Positions 17,850 through 26,955 are shown, counted from the stretch's first letter. The stretch: 64,000 nt of DNA from CAYSUS01 sp964434165 (GCA_964434165.1 CAYSUS010000011.1:31606-95605), one strand, 5' to 3'. Numbers and translations are program-made. The notes: generated by a model from the letters alone, not told the origin.

Positions 17850-20057
17850 CTACGGCCGCCGCGCTGCCGCCGGGCCGAAGTAGCCCAACTCGTTCAGTCG
17901 CAGCACGAGGCGCCGGGCCAGGGGGCCGGCTGCGCGGCTGCCGCTGCCACCGTGCTCCAGCACCACGACCACGGCCACGCGCGGGCGGTCCGCCGGGGCG
18001 TATCCTGCGAACCAGGCGTGGTCCCCGCGCACGCCGGTCTGGGCGGTGCCGGTCTTTCCGGCCACCTCGACCGCGTCGAGATACACGGTGCCGTGGGCGG
18101 TGCCGGAGTGGTCGGCCACGACCCGCTTCAGCCCCCGGCGCACCTGCTCCAGGGCCCACGGCTCCAGGCCGGGAATGGGGCGCGGCGGGGCGTGGCCGAG
18201 CGGATCGGCGGCGATGGAACCGCCTGCCCCCGAGTCGGCGGCGGGGCGGTGCTCGGGCAGCCCCAGCCGCGCGCCCACGTGGGGCGTGACGAGCTGCCCG
18301 CCGTTGGCCACCGCCGCCATCAGGCGCGCCACCTGCACGGGCGTGACCAGCAGCGCGCCCTGGCCGATGGCGAGCATCTGCGTGTCGCCCTCGCGCCACG
18401 GCCGGGCGGAGGTCGCGGGCAGGCTTCGCGGCGTGGGCAGGTGGCCGGCGGACTCGCCCGGCAGGTCGATGCCCGTGGCCTGGCCGAACCCGAAGCTCGC
18501 GGCCCAGTGCACCAGGCGCGGCGCCCCGAGTTGCGAGGCGTGGTGGAAGAAATACGTGTTGCAGCTCTGGGCCAGCGCGTCGAGAAGCGTCACGTGCCCG
18601 TGCCCCGCGCCGCGCTCGACGAACACCTGGCAGCGGAGGTGCTCCGGGTCGTGCAGGTACCCGCGGCACTCGTACGGGGCGTGCGGGTCGAAGCCCACCG
18701 ACTGGAGCAGCGCCACGGCGGCCACGGTCTTGAACACCGACCCCGGCGGGATGGCCATCTGCACCGTGCGGTCGAACAGGGGCCGGGCCGGATCGGCCAG
18801 GGCCCGCTCCACGCCCCGCGCGTCTCCAGAGGCGAAGGCACCAGGCGCAAACCGCGGTGCCGACGCTGCCGCCAGCAGGGCGCCGTTGCGCACGTCCATC
18901 ACCAGGGCCGCGCCGCCGGCTTCGGACTGCGCCTCCGGGTCGATGCCGCGCCGGGCCTGGGCCGCATCCAGCAGCGCCTCGGCGGTCGCCTGGAGTGCCG
19001 GGTCGACCGTGAGCACCAGGTCGCGGCCCACGCCGGGCTCGCGGCGGCGGTACGTGGAGAGCACGCGTCCGCTGTGATCGATGGTCTCCACGGCCACGCC
19101 GCGATGGCCCCGCAGCCAGGCGTCGTAGGTTCTCTCCACGCCGCTTCGCCCCCGGCGGTCGGAAGCCGAAGGCCCCTCTTCCGCCGGCCCGCGCCGCTCG
19201 CCCCCGCGTCCGACGTAGCCGATCACATGCGCCGCCAGCGCGCCGCGCGGATAGCTGCGCCGCGAGGTCTCGACGATCTTCACGCCGGGGTACTCCCCGG
19301 GGCGCGACTCGATCTCGGCCACGGCGGTCGGCGTGAGCCCCTCGGCGATGACGTGATAGTCGAGCTCCTCGGCTACGACGATGCGGCTGGGAGCCGGCTC
19401 TTCCATGGTCGCGCGGAGCGCCTCCAGCGCGAACCGCCGCAGCCCGCTCCAACCGGACTGCGCTTCGGGGGACTCCGCTCCCGGCTCGGGCTCCCCCGCG
19501 GTCCGCTCGGGCCGGTCCGCCCGGCGTCGCCGGTTGACCGAGTCGGCGATCCGCTCGACACGGGCCTGGATGGCGGCGGCGCGGGCATCCCAGGCCTTCA
19601 AGGAAAGACCGACCAGCCCGGCCAGGCGCCGCTTCCGCGCGGCCCGCTCCGCCCGGACCCAGGCCACCTCCACGGCCAGGCGCGTCGCGTCGCGCCGCGC
19701 CCTCGGGGCGAGTCGGGCCCGCGCCGCAAGGCGCAGCCAGCGCGGGGCCGGCGGCTCCTGGAGGTCGCGGTAGTGAACGGCTAGGGCGAATACCTTCTCG
19801 TCGCGCGCCAGGACGGTGCCGTCGCGCGCGAGGACGCGGCCGCGCAGGCCGGGCACGACCTTCTGCCGCGAGAGGGCCGCGGCCGCCTCGGCGCGGAACG
19901 CCGCGCCCTGCGTCGCTTCCAGGGCCGTCGCGCGCAGGAACACCGCGGCGAGCAGCCCGCCCATCGCGGCGAGAAGCCATCGCACGCGGCGGCGCGAATC
20001 GACCGCCGGCGCCGTGGTGCGATCGCGGGCAAGCAGCTCGTGCCAGTCGTGCAGCAT
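17850..20057 (-). CDS. mrdA: Penicillin-binding protein 2 (elongasome transpeptidase)
   Basis: A 735-residue class B PBP that crosslinks lateral-wall peptidoglycan. A membrane anchor lies at about residues 26-45 (RWLLAAMGGLLAAVFL). A dimerisation/pedestal domain follows (GLRGRVLARDGTVLA), with an Arg/Ala-rich helical insert at about residues 105-200. The transpeptidase domain has the three penicillin-fold motifs: SxxK as S440-VF-K443, SxN as S498-C-N500, and KTG at 668-670 (AGKTGTAQ). The start is the ATG at 20057; the frame is open upstream, overlapping mreD. It is the last gene of the mreB-mreC-mreD-mrdA operon (53 bases after mreD), which identifies it as the PBP2/RodA-type enzyme rather than PBP3. 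rodA is not in the window. Confidence 0.93.
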   Translation of the reverse strand: MLHDWHELLARDRTTAPAVDSRRRVRWLLAAMGGLLAAVFLRATALEATQGAAFRAEAAAALSRQKVVPGLRGRVLARDGTVLARDEKVFALAVHYRDLQEPPAPRWLRLAARARLAPRARRDATRLAVEVAWVRAERAARKRRLAGLVGLSLKAWDARAAAIQARVERIADSVNRRRRADRPERTAGEPEPGAESPEAQSGWSGLRRFALEALRATMEEPAPSRIVVAEELDYHVIAEGLTPTAVAEIESRPGEYPGVKIVETSRRSYPRGALAAHVIGYVGRGGERRGPAEEGPSASDRRGRSGVERTYDAWLRGHRGVAVETIDHSGRVLSTYRRREPGVGRDLVLTVDPALQATAEALLDAAQARRGIDPEAQSEAGGAALVMDVRNGALLAAASAPRFAPGAFASGDARGVERALADPARPLFDRTVQMAIPPGSVFKTVAAVALLQSVGFDPHAPYECRGYLHDPEHLRCQVFVERGAGHGHVTLLDALAQSCNTYFFHHASQLGAPRLVHWAASFGFGQATGIDLPGESAGHLPTPRSLPATSARPWREGDTQMLAIGQGALLVTPVQVARLMAAVANGGQLVTPHVGARLGLPEHRPAADSGAGGSIAADPLGHAPPRPIPGLEPWALEQVRRGLKRVVADHSGTAHGTVYLDAVEVAGKTGTAQTGVRGDHAWFAGYAPADRPRVAVVVVLEHGGSGSRAAGPLARRLVLRLNELGYFGPAAARRP

Positions 20058-20110
20058 GACGTGTCCCGGTCGAGGATCCGCGTGGCCCCCCCGGCGGCCG
20101 GGCCGGGGGT

Positions 20111-20629
20111 TCAGAGGTCCGCCAGCCTGCGTCTTCGGGCGAGGATCGGCTCGCGAAGCCAGCCGACCACCATCAACGCTGGCACGGCGACGCCCGCCGT
20201 GTAGAGCCCCACGCCCACGGCCCTGGCCGACAGCGTGGCCAGGCAGAGCGACGACTCGCCCAGCAGCCAGTGGCCGCAGGCCATGGCCAGGCCGAGCGCG
20301 GCCACCGCGGCCCCGATGGCGGCGACCTGGACGGGAAACACGTCGGCCGGCGTACGCTGGCGCGCGGCACCCAGGCCGTAGCCCACCACCAGGTAAGCGG
20401 CCGCGCCCAGACCGACCGGTCCGGGCGAGATCAGGTCGCCGAACAGGCCGATGGCACCTGCGGCGAGGAAGCCGTGGGGCCCGCCCGCCATCCACAGCCA
20501 CACGAACGCCGTCAGGGCCAGCAGGTCCGGCGCTACCGGGCCGACGGCGGCCAGGTCGCCCAGGGAGACCTCGATGACCGCGGCCACGTACGCAAGGGGA
20601 GCCAGCACGAGCAGACCGGAGGAGTTCAC
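20111..20629 (-). CDS. mreD: Rod-shape-determining membrane protein MreD
   Basis: A 172-residue membrane protein with about five hydrophobic helices (LVLAPLAYVAAVIEVSL, LLALTAFVWLWMAGG, GFLAAGAIGLFGDLISPG, then two more). The phrase GLFGDLISPGPVGLGAAAYL is the recognisable MreD core. The start is the GTG at 20629-20627, which overlaps the mreC stop (TGA at 20628-20626) by four bases in the GTGA form, so translation is probably coupled. MreD links the elongasome components MreB/MreC and PBP2 in the inner membrane. Confidence 0.87.
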   Translation of the reverse strand: MNSSGLLVLAPLAYVAAVIEVSLGDLAAVGPVAPDLLALTAFVWLWMAGGPHGFLAAGAIGLFGDLISPGPVGLGAAAYLVVGYGLGAARQRTPADVFPVQVAAIGAAVAALGLAMACGHWLLGESSLCLATLSARAVGVGLYTAGVAVPALMVVGWLREPILARRRRLADL

Positions 20630-21609
20630 CGCGACCCTCCTCCGCCTTGCCGGCCGGCCACGCGAAGCGGGTTCATCTCGATACGGACCACGGCCACCTC
20701 GTCGGGCACCCCGTCGCCCGCCGCCGGCTCGACCCAGATCTCCCAATGGGCCGCGCCGACCGGCCGCTCGACCCGCGCGACGCGCCCGTAGATCAGGGGG
20801 CGCGAAAGCACGTCCGCGTCGGAGGCGATGACCAGATCGCCGGCGTCCACCGGCTCGCTGACGGGCACCATGCGAAGCCTTGCCAGCCGCTCGCCGGTTC
20901 CCTCCAGGACGCCTTCCGCGCCCAGGCGGGGCCGCTGCCCCGGTTCGAGCGGCGCCGCGAGGCGGACCACGTCGCGGTAGCCCGCCTCGGTCGCGCGGAT
21001 TACGACGGCGGTGTGCGATCCCACCTCCACTACCCGGCCCCACACCCGCGCGCCCGCGAGCACCCGATCGCCCTGCTCCACGCCGCCGTCGGCTCCGCGG
21101 TCGATCACCGCGGGCGACGGCTCGACGACCCAGGCCTCGGGCTCTACGCCCGCCCGGGCGCCGACGCCGAGCAGATCGTGACGCGCCAGGAAGGCCCTGG
21201 CCTGGGCGCCGAGTACCCTGGCCGGAATCGCACGGCCGCGGAGCAGGCGCTGCGCGTTGCCCGGGTCGTGGCGGTCCCGGAGCGGCAGCCCGGCCGCGAG
21301 CTGCTCCGCCTCGTGGCGCCAATGGCGGCATTCTGCGCGAAGCCGCTCGATCTCCCTCTCGGCCCGGGCCAGTTTCGCGGCGGTGTTGAACTGCCGCCGC
21401 ACCGAGCCGACCGCGCCGCGCGCCTGGCGGCGCACGAACCCCGCCGCGCCGAGCCCGGGCCGCAGCGCCGTGGCCGCCGCGTCGCGCAAGGGCGCGGTCC
21501 AGACGTCGGGGAGCGACGCCAGCGCGAGCGAAGCCGCCAGCGCCACGCCCAGCACAAACGCCGGCGACCCCAGGCGATCCGGCCATCGTCCTTGATCGAA
21601 GTGTCGCAC
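20626..21609 (-). CDS. mreC: Rod-shape-determining protein MreC
   Basis: A 327-residue protein. One transmembrane helix lies at residues about 15-33 (AFVLGVALAASLALASL). A coiled coil spans about residues 70-105 (AKLARAEREIERLRAECRHW). Two beta domains follow (VIDRGADGGVEQGDRVLAG, then SHTAVVIRATEAGYRDVVRL), and the tail ends in a Gly-rich GRQGGGGSR. This layout is that of periplasmic MreC, which scaffolds MreB and PBP2. It lies 28 bases after mreB and overlaps mreD by four bases. The putative substrate-groove glycine motif (ADGGVEQGD, ..AGDLVIASD) is conserved. Confidence 0.92.
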   Translation of the reverse strand: MRHFDQGRWPDRLGSPAFVLGVALAASLALASLPDVWTAPLRDAAATALRPGLGAAGFVRRQARGAVGSVRRQFNTAAKLARAEREIERLRAECRHWRHEAEQLAAGLPLRDRHDPGNAQRLLRGRAIPARVLGAQARAFLARHDLLGVGARAGVEPEAWVVEPSPAVIDRGADGGVEQGDRVLAGARVWGRVVEVGSHTAVVIRATEAGYRDVVRLAAPLEPGQRPRLGAEGVLEGTGERLARLRMVPVSEPVDAGDLVIASDADVLSRPLIYGRVARVERPVGAAHWEIWVEPAAGDGVPDEVAVVRIEMNPLRVAGRQGGGGSR

Positions 21610-21637
21610 TATGGTTCCGGCCCTTCCGTGGGTTCTT

Positions 21638-22687
21638 CTACACGTCGTCGTCGCTCGACTGGAGCGTGGGCTGCCACTGATCGAGATGCTCCATGCAAAT
21701 CAGGGCGCCCCGGGCTACGGCCGCCAGCGGCTCGGCGGCCACGCGCACCGGCAGCCCGGTCTGCTCGGCCAGGTAACGGTCCAGGCCCGGCGTCAATGCC
21801 ACGCCGCCGCACAGGACCATGCCGTGATCGACCAGGTCGGCGGCCAGGTCGGGGCTAAGGCCGTCGAGCGTCCCCTTGACTGCCGCGGCGATCGCCTCCA
21901 GCGGCTCGGCCAGGGCCTCGCGGACCTCCTCGCTGGTGATCGTGGCCCGGCGCGGCAGGCCGCTGACCGCGTCGAGACCCCCGATCTCCTCGGTGGACTC
22001 CACGTCGCGGGGCCAGGCGCTGCCGATGGCGATCCGCAGGTTCTCGGCGGCCGGCAGCCCGATCTTCAGGCTGTAGTGCCGGTGGAGGTAATCCTTGACG
22101 GCCTGGTCCATCTCGTCGCCGCCCGTGCGGATCGAGCGGGCGGCGACCACGTCGGCCAGGCTCATCACGGCCACCTCCGTGGTGCCGCCGCCCACGTCGC
22201 AGACCATGCTGGCCACGGGCTCGGCGACGGGCAGCCCGCAGCCGATGGCCGCGGCCTTGGCCTCGGGGATCAGAAACACCTGCCGGGCCCCCGCCCGCTG
22301 CGTGCTGTTGAGCACAGCCCGCTTCTCCACCGGGGTGATGCACCCCGGCACGGCCACCAGGACCCGCGGGCGCAGGCGCAGGCCCGGCGGCTGGGCCTTG
22401 CGCAGGAAGTAGCGAAGCATGGCCTCGCACAGCTCGAAGTCCGTGATCACCCCGTCGGCCAGCGGCCGGACCACGGCGATCGACTCGGGGGTGCGGCCCT
22501 GCATCTGCCGGGCGAGGTGGCCCACCGCGCAGCCCCCGGAGAGGACGCGGCTGGATCGCTGCTCGACAGCCACGACCGAGGGCTCGTTGAGCACGATCCC
22601 CTCGCCGGCCACGGTCACCAGCGTGTTCGCCGTACCCAGATCGACGGCCAGATCGCTACTCAGATATCCCCAAAGCCTGTCGAGCAT
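21638..22687 (-). CDS. mreB: Actin-like shape protein MreB
   Basis: A 349-residue actin-fold ATPase, the normal length. The phosphate-1 loop is DLGTANTLV (from residue 16), followed by EPSVVAVE. Other motifs are RPLADGVITDFE, PGCITPVEKRAV, phosphate-2 DVGGGTTEVAVM, IRTGGDEMDQAV and the adenosine motif CGGVALTPGLDRYLAE. It polymerises under the inner membrane to steer wall synthesis with the downstream MreC, MreD and PBP2. A gap of 80 bases separates it from the small membrane protein gene upstream. The C-terminus (LQSSDDDV) is short and acidic. Confidence 0.94.
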   Translation of the reverse strand: MLDRLWGYLSSDLAVDLGTANTLVTVAGEGIVLNEPSVVAVEQRSSRVLSGGCAVGHLARQMQGRTPESIAVVRPLADGVITDFELCEAMLRYFLRKAQPPGLRLRPRVLVAVPGCITPVEKRAVLNSTQRAGARQVFLIPEAKAAAIGCGLPVAEPVASMVCDVGGGTTEVAVMSLADVVAARSIRTGGDEMDQAVKDYLHRHYSLKIGLPAAENLRIAIGSAWPRDVESTEEIGGLDAVSGLPRRATITSEEVREALAEPLEAIAAAVKGTLDGLSPDLAADLVDHGMVLCGGVALTPGLDRYLAEQTGLPVRVAAEPLAAVARGALICMEHLDQWQPTLQSSDDDV

Positions 22688-22767
22688 CCTTGCTCATCCC
22701 GGTGGGAAAGGTCTCGGGCGGTGCGCAGGCGTCCGGCCTGGACGATCCGCCGCGGGCGGGGCCTCCG

Positions 22768-23049
22768 TCAGGCCCGCCGTACGCAGGGTGCAGCCGCGAT
22801 GGGCCCGCGATCGACGGCCGCCTGCCAGGCCAGGGACGCCGCGGGGGCGCCAACGGTGATCGCGGCCATCGGAGGCGGCGGGCTGGGGGCCCCTTCCATC
22901 TCCATGTCGAACCGCTTCATCTCGAAGTACATGCAGAGCGTCCCGAGAATCACGGCGATCAACGAAAGGATCAGGAGGACCGTGAACAGGTCCGCCCGGG
23001 GCTTCCGATAAGGGCCGCCGGCACTAGTTGGAGGCGATAGGTTGGACAT
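22768..23049 (-). CDS. Small single-pass membrane protein at the head of the mre operon
   Basis: A 93-residue protein. Residues 1-20 are polar (PYRKPRADLF), a transmembrane helix spans about 21-41 (TVLLILSLIAVILGTLCMYF), and the remainder is Ala/Pro-rich and periplasmic. Its start overlaps the 3' end of the coiled-coil gene by 26 bases, so the two are translationally linked. I have the impression of a short planctomycete-conserved family (xYKKPRADxYTxLLxIxLxA), but no name or function is known to me. It sits between the coiled-coil protein and mreB in one operon, which suggests an envelope or elongasome role. Confidence 0.75.
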   Translation of the reverse strand: MSNLSPPTSAGGPYRKPRADLFTVLLILSLIAVILGTLCMYFEMKRFDMEMEGAPSPPPPMAAITVGAPAASLAWQAAVDRGPIAAAPCVRRA

Positions 23050-23911
23050 CGGTCAAATCCGCGATTACGAGGTCGCGCTCGTTGATGGCGCCTTGCTGCC
23101 TGCCCTGGATGATCCGGCAAACGGCCCGATCGGGTCGCGTCTCCAGGACCTCGACCTGGCCGAGGTACATGCTGCCGTCGGCACGGATCACGCGCATCGT
23201 CCCGCCCTTCAGCACGCCGTCGTCCGAGCCGATCGAGATCTCCAAGAGGCCGTTGCCCTGCACCGCCAGGACCTCGCCCTCGACCTTCGAGACCTTGTAG
23301 TAGTTGGGGTCGCCGATGAGCCCGAACATCCGCAGCACGTCCTTGGCGTCCACCAGTTCCTTGGTGATTCGGGTCATGTTGTCCTTCAGACGCCGCCGCT
23401 CGGCTTCGGCCTGGAGCAGCTCATCGGTCTTCTGCGTGAGCAGGTCCTCCTTCTCGAACTGGTCCTTCTGCGCGTCGCGGATCTCCTGGCGGAGCGAGAG
23501 CACCTGGGCCAGCAGCTTCTCGTTCCTGGACTCAACCGTGCCCAACGTCTCGGTCAGCCTGTTCGCCTCCTGCGTGGTTTCCTGGAGCCGCTGCTCGAAA
23601 TCCGTGTTCTTGCCTTCCAGGTCCGCCACCGCGGTCTCGAGCTTGGAGACGGCGTTGCGATGGGCGATCTTCTCCTGTTCGAGCTCCTGCTCCATCTTCT
23701 CCAGCCGGTCGCGGAGCTCCGAGGAGACCGCCCGCGCGTTCTCCAACTGGAACTTCAAGCCCAGTTCCTTGCCCCCCGTGGCCTCCTGAGCGGGAAGCAT
23801 GACGATTTCACGCCAATTGCGGTGCGTCGCGTAAACCGCCACGGCGAACGACATGAAGACCAGGCTCATCACGAAGATGAGTACCGTGAAGATCTTGCCG
23901 ACCAGATTCAT
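23024..23911 (-). CDS. Membrane-anchored coiled-coil protein, first gene of the mre operon
   Basis: A 295-residue protein. An N-terminal membrane anchor or signal lies at residues about 4-28 (GKIFTVLIFVMSLVFMSFAVA). A long coiled coil follows, about residues 45-200 (SSELRDRLEKMEQELEQEK, NRLTETLGTVESRNEKLLAQ). The C-terminal beta-rich domain has VEGEVLAVQGNGLLEISIGS, DDGVLKGGTMRVIRADG and YLGQVEVLETRPDRAVCRII. That domain closely follows the logic of MreC-type beta domains (ISIGSDDGVLKG). The whole protein therefore has the architecture anchor, coiled coil, beta domain of MreC, although it is a different protein. It is the first gene after a strong promoter, with a leader of roughly 185 bases. 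Confidence 0.8.
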   Translation of the reverse strand: MNLVGKIFTVLIFVMSLVFMSFAVAVYATHRNWREIVMLPAQEATGGKELGLKFQLENARAVSSELRDRLEKMEQELEQEKIAHRNAVSKLETAVADLEGKNTDFEQRLQETTQEANRLTETLGTVESRNEKLLAQVLSLRQEIRDAQKDQFEKEDLLTQKTDELLQAEAERRRLKDNMTRITKELVDAKDVLRMFGLIGDPNYYKVSKVEGEVLAVQGNGLLEISIGSDDGVLKGGTMRVIRADGSMYLGQVEVLETRPDRAVCRIIQGRQQGAINERDLVIADLTDVQPIASN

Positions 23912-24101
23912 GAGGTGACCTCTCCTTTGACCAACCGCAAGGGTCCGCCTTGGCGATTCCTAGGACAAAACCGCAGGGCCACCTCCTTTTGGCTCGCCGG
24001 CGGCGCGCAATGCCGGGTCCGATCGGACCGTGTGGTTCCTCCAGCAAAACGGCGACGAGGTTCCGCGTGGATCATCGACAGGAGCGAGAATCCATGCCGC
24101 C

Positions 24102-24131
24102 AGTATAACTTCGCGCAAATCCAAGTGTCAA
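24102..24131 (-). promoter_or_regulatory. Strong sigma-70-type promoter of the mre operon
   Basis: On the minus strand a perfect TTGACA (24131-24126) is followed after 18 bases by TATACT (24107-24102). It lies about 190 bases upstream of the coiled-coil gene that opens the six-gene mre operon. It is the best -35/-10 pair I found in the window. The leader of about 185 bases has room for control elements, but I see no recognised riboswitch. Confidence 0.75.
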
Positions 24132-24357
24132 TTACAAGACACGCAAGGCGGGGGATTTGGGCGGGGCCGTCGCGCTTGATGCTTGCGTTGGTAGGGCCTA
24201 TGCGGCTCCTGTCAACGGCACCCGGCAAGCACGCCACGTCCGCCGCGCACGCCCCCTGACGCCTAATCCCTTACCAAGTAACGACTTGCGTTGACGCAGG
24301 CCGGGCCGGGGGCCCGACCGCGGCGATCCGCAGCGGGCCGCGTCGGGATCCCTGACA

Positions 24358-24420
24358 GCCCCTCGCTGACGCGTCGCGCTTCTAGGCTTAGCGCGCTCCT
24401 CGCTGACGCGTCGGGTTTTG
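24358..24420 (-). repeat. Dispersed repeat, family 2 (two tandem copies)
   Basis: Two minus-strand copies of the GCGTCAGCGAG element lie about 39 bases apart (AACCCGACGCGTCAGCGAGG and GCGACGCGTCAGCGAGGGG). The upstream copy supplies the last codons of lnt, and the lnt stop codon lies between the copies. Confidence 0.7.
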
Positions 24421-26157
24421 AGGTCCGCGGTGCACGATGCCCATGACGGCAAGGGCCGCGCAGGCGGCCAGGCACGCGCCCGCCAGCCAGTCGCCATGCG
24501 CCAGGTACCAGCTCGACCGGCCATCGCGCGCGACCACGGCCAGCAGGGTCGCCGTGGCGCGTCGAGGCCCCAGGGCCCGAATCCGCCCGTCGCCGTCGAT
24601 CGAGGCCGAGAAGCCCGTGTTCGCGGCGACGACCATCGGCTTGCGGCACTCCACCGTCCGGAACACGCTGCAAATCAGGTGCAGGTCCAGCTCGGTCGAG
24701 CCGTAGAACCACCCGTCGTTGGTCAGGTTCACTAGCACGTCCGGCTCGCGGCCCTCGGCCCGCAATGCCAGCACGGGGCGCCGGATCACGTGAGGCAGCA
24801 CGCTCTCGTAGCAGATGTTGGGCGCGGCCAAGAGGGGCCCTGCCCTCGCGGCCACGGCTTCGGTCCCGGCCGAGAGCCCCTCGCCGATCGGGGTGATCTG
24901 CTGAAGGAACCGAAAGCGCCTGGCAAACGGCACGTACTCGCCGAACAGGACGGGGTGCCTCTTGTCGTACCGCGCGGTGACCTCTCCCTCGCGGCTCACA
25001 AACGCCGCCGAGTTGTAGTGCCGCACGCCGTCGCGTCCCAAGTGGTGTGTATCCACTCCAAGAAGCAGCGGTGCGCTGAGCCGCCGCGCCAGCCATGCCA
25101 TGCCCTCCGGACCCGCCGCCGCGCTGTCTTCGGTCAGCGCGCGGAACTCCTCGGCCGTGCCGTCCCACTGGGGCGGTACGGCCATGTCCTCGTCGTACGT
25201 CACCAAAGGGGTGCGGAACATGGTCTCCGGCCAGACCACCAGGTCGAGCGACCCGAACCGGCGGACCGCCTCGTCCGATAGCTGAACGTACTGCTGCCAG
25301 ATCTGCTTCAGCCGCGCCTCGTCGTACTTCACTTCGGTATCGATGCAGCCCTGCACCAGGGCGATCCGAGACACCGGCGAGTCGGCCCGTTCGGCCGGGC
25401 TTGCCGCGAGCCGCCACTGGCCGTAGGCCAGCACCGACGCCAGCATCGCCGCGGCGGGCAGCAGCGGCCACAGGCTCCAGCGGCGCCCCTCCAGGGGAAG
25501 CATCTGCCCCAGGCACGCGCCCACGAACATCACCACGAACCCCACCCCGTAAGCCCCGGCCAGGTCGCTGATCTGGATCAGCTCCAGCCAGCGGTACTGC
25601 GTGTGCCCCAGGCTGGCCATGGTGAAGCCCGTCACCAGGTGCCCCCGGGCGAGTTCCAGCCCGGTCCACACCACCGGGGCAGCGACGATTGTCGGGACAT
25701 GGAGCCGATGGACGGCCACTCGGCTCAGGCCCACGAACACCGGCAGGTAGAACGCCAGGTACAGGGCCAGGGCGAGCCAGCCGAAGAACGTGGCCCAATA
25801 GGGAAAGGTCAGCCAGTACAGGGCCGCCAGCCAGAACGCCAGCCCCACCAGCCACAAGGCCAGATAGGGGCGCCGGCCCGGCAGCTTCTCATGGCGGATC
25901 AGGAGCACCCAGCAGGCCGGCGCGAGCCAAGCCAGGTGCGCCAGCGACAGGTACCACGGGCCGGGCAGGGGCGGCCGGCCATCGGTCGAAGGGCCGGTAT
26001 CCACGTTGGGCGCAAGAGGTCCCAGCCACCCGAAAAACTGCGGGGGGAGCGGGAGCGCCCCCAGGAGCAACAGCGCCCCGAGGGCCGCCAGGACGAAGGT
26101 CCGGCTGGATACGGTTTCCAGGGCCTCGCGCTTCAGGTGACGCACATGGATGACCAT
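24388..26157 (-). CDS. lnt: Apolipoprotein N-acyltransferase
   Basis: A 589-residue inner-membrane enzyme that adds the third acyl chain to lipoproteins. The N-terminal half has about seven transmembrane helices (FVLAALGALLLLGALPL, PYLALWLVGLAFWLAALYWL, WLALALYLAFYLPVFVG and others). The C-terminal half is a nitrilase-fold domain with the triad Glu311 (VVWPETMF), Lys399 (YDKRHPVLFGEYVPF) and Cys449 (APNICYES), followed by VNLTNDGWFYGS. A last helix (WLAGACLAACAALAVMGIV) closes the chain. The start is the ATG at 26157. It is somewhat longer than usual (about 510). The final residues NPTRQRGAR are encoded by a dispersed repeat, so the natural end has probably been replaced. It is followed upstream on the same strand by a Bax1-I gene, 78 bases away. 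Confidence 0.92.
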   Translation of the reverse strand: MVIHVRHLKREALETVSSRTFVLAALGALLLLGALPLPPQFFGWLGPLAPNVDTGPSTDGRPPLPGPWYLSLAHLAWLAPACWVLLIRHEKLPGRRPYLALWLVGLAFWLAALYWLTFPYWATFFGWLALALYLAFYLPVFVGLSRVAVHRLHVPTIVAAPVVWTGLELARGHLVTGFTMASLGHTQYRWLELIQISDLAGAYGVGFVVMFVGACLGQMLPLEGRRWSLWPLLPAAAMLASVLAYGQWRLAASPAERADSPVSRIALVQGCIDTEVKYDEARLKQIWQQYVQLSDEAVRRFGSLDLVVWPETMFRTPLVTYDEDMAVPPQWDGTAEEFRALTEDSAAAGPEGMAWLARRLSAPLLLGVDTHHLGRDGVRHYNSAAFVSREGEVTARYDKRHPVLFGEYVPFARRFRFLQQITPIGEGLSAGTEAVAARAGPLLAAPNICYESVLPHVIRRPVLALRAEGREPDVLVNLTNDGWFYGSTELDLHLICSVFRTVECRKPMVVAANTGFSASIDGDGRIRALGPRRATATLLAVVARDGRSSWYLAHGDWLAGACLAACAALAVMGIVHRGPQNPTRQRGAR

Positions 26158-26235
26158 CACCCCAGGGTACGCGGAACCGCCCTGCGCGGCCAGATCAATC
26201 CCCTGGAAGGCGGCGACCGGTCGCCGCACGGCAAG

Positions 26236-26955
26236 TCAATCCCGCGAGGCCAGGAACAACTGGAGCACGTACCAGAACAGAAGCGCCACCGAGGCGAACA
26301 GCGCCAGCGAGGCCGCCACGTGCTGGCCGATCCGGTAGTGGTGCAGCACGTTCGACGTGTCGTAGAGGATCCAGCCGCAGGCCAGGGCGATCATCGCCCA
26401 CGTGAAGAGCACGCCGAGCTGGAAACCGAACACGATCGCCACGACGATCAGCCCCAGCGCCGCGAAGGACCCGAAGATCAGCACCGAGCGCATGAACGAA
26501 AAGTCAGCCCGCGTGGCGAACACGACCACCGTCATCACGCCGAACAGGACGAGCGTGGCCAGGGCCGCCATGAGGATGATCTCGTCGCCGCCGACCATCC
26601 TGGCGATGTACAACAGGGGCACGAAGATCACGGCTTCGGCCACCACGTACAGGGCCAGCCCCGCGTACTGCTTCTGGAGCGACACGGCCGACGTGGCCCA
26701 ACTGTTGGCGATCCAACTGACGGCGATGAACGCCCCGAGCACGATCAGCCAACTGATCTGCGAGCCGAACATCAATCCCACCAGGTTCTCGATGCCCGGC
26801 AGGTTCAGAAGCACGGCCTCCAGCGCCACGAAGGCGGCGATGGCCCCGGCCAGGTGGGCGTAGGTCTTGGTGATGAACTCCGCCCTCTCGTTGACCGTCG
26901 CCTGCGCGGCGAACGTCGAATACGGTGCCGCGTACGGGTTGTCGCTGTAGCTCAT
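26236..26955 (-). CDS. Bax inhibitor-1/YccA family membrane protein
   Basis: A 239-residue protein with seven predicted helices. The start ATG at 26955 has AAGGAG at ideal distance. A short polar N-terminus (MSYSDNPYAAPYSTFAAQ) leads into ERAEFITKTYAHLAGAIAAF, the characteristic entry to the BI-1 fold. Later come AVSWIANSWATSAVSLQKQY, FGFQLGVLFTWAMIALACGW and the motif ILYDTSNVLHHY with the conserved Asp. That Asp belongs to the di-aspartyl pH/calcium sensor seen in structurally characterised members. Its role is probably ion leak or modulation of membrane proteases; it is non-specific. It probably shares a transcript with lnt. Confidence 0.88.
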   Translation of the reverse strand: MSYSDNPYAAPYSTFAAQATVNERAEFITKTYAHLAGAIAAFVALEAVLLNLPGIENLVGLMFGSQISWLIVLGAFIAVSWIANSWATSAVSLQKQYAGLALYVVAEAVIFVPLLYIARMVGGDEIILMAALATLVLFGVMTVVVFATRADFSFMRSVLIFGSFAALGLIVVAIVFGFQLGVLFTWAMIALACGWILYDTSNVLHHYRIGQHVAASLALFASVALLFWYVLQLFLASRD

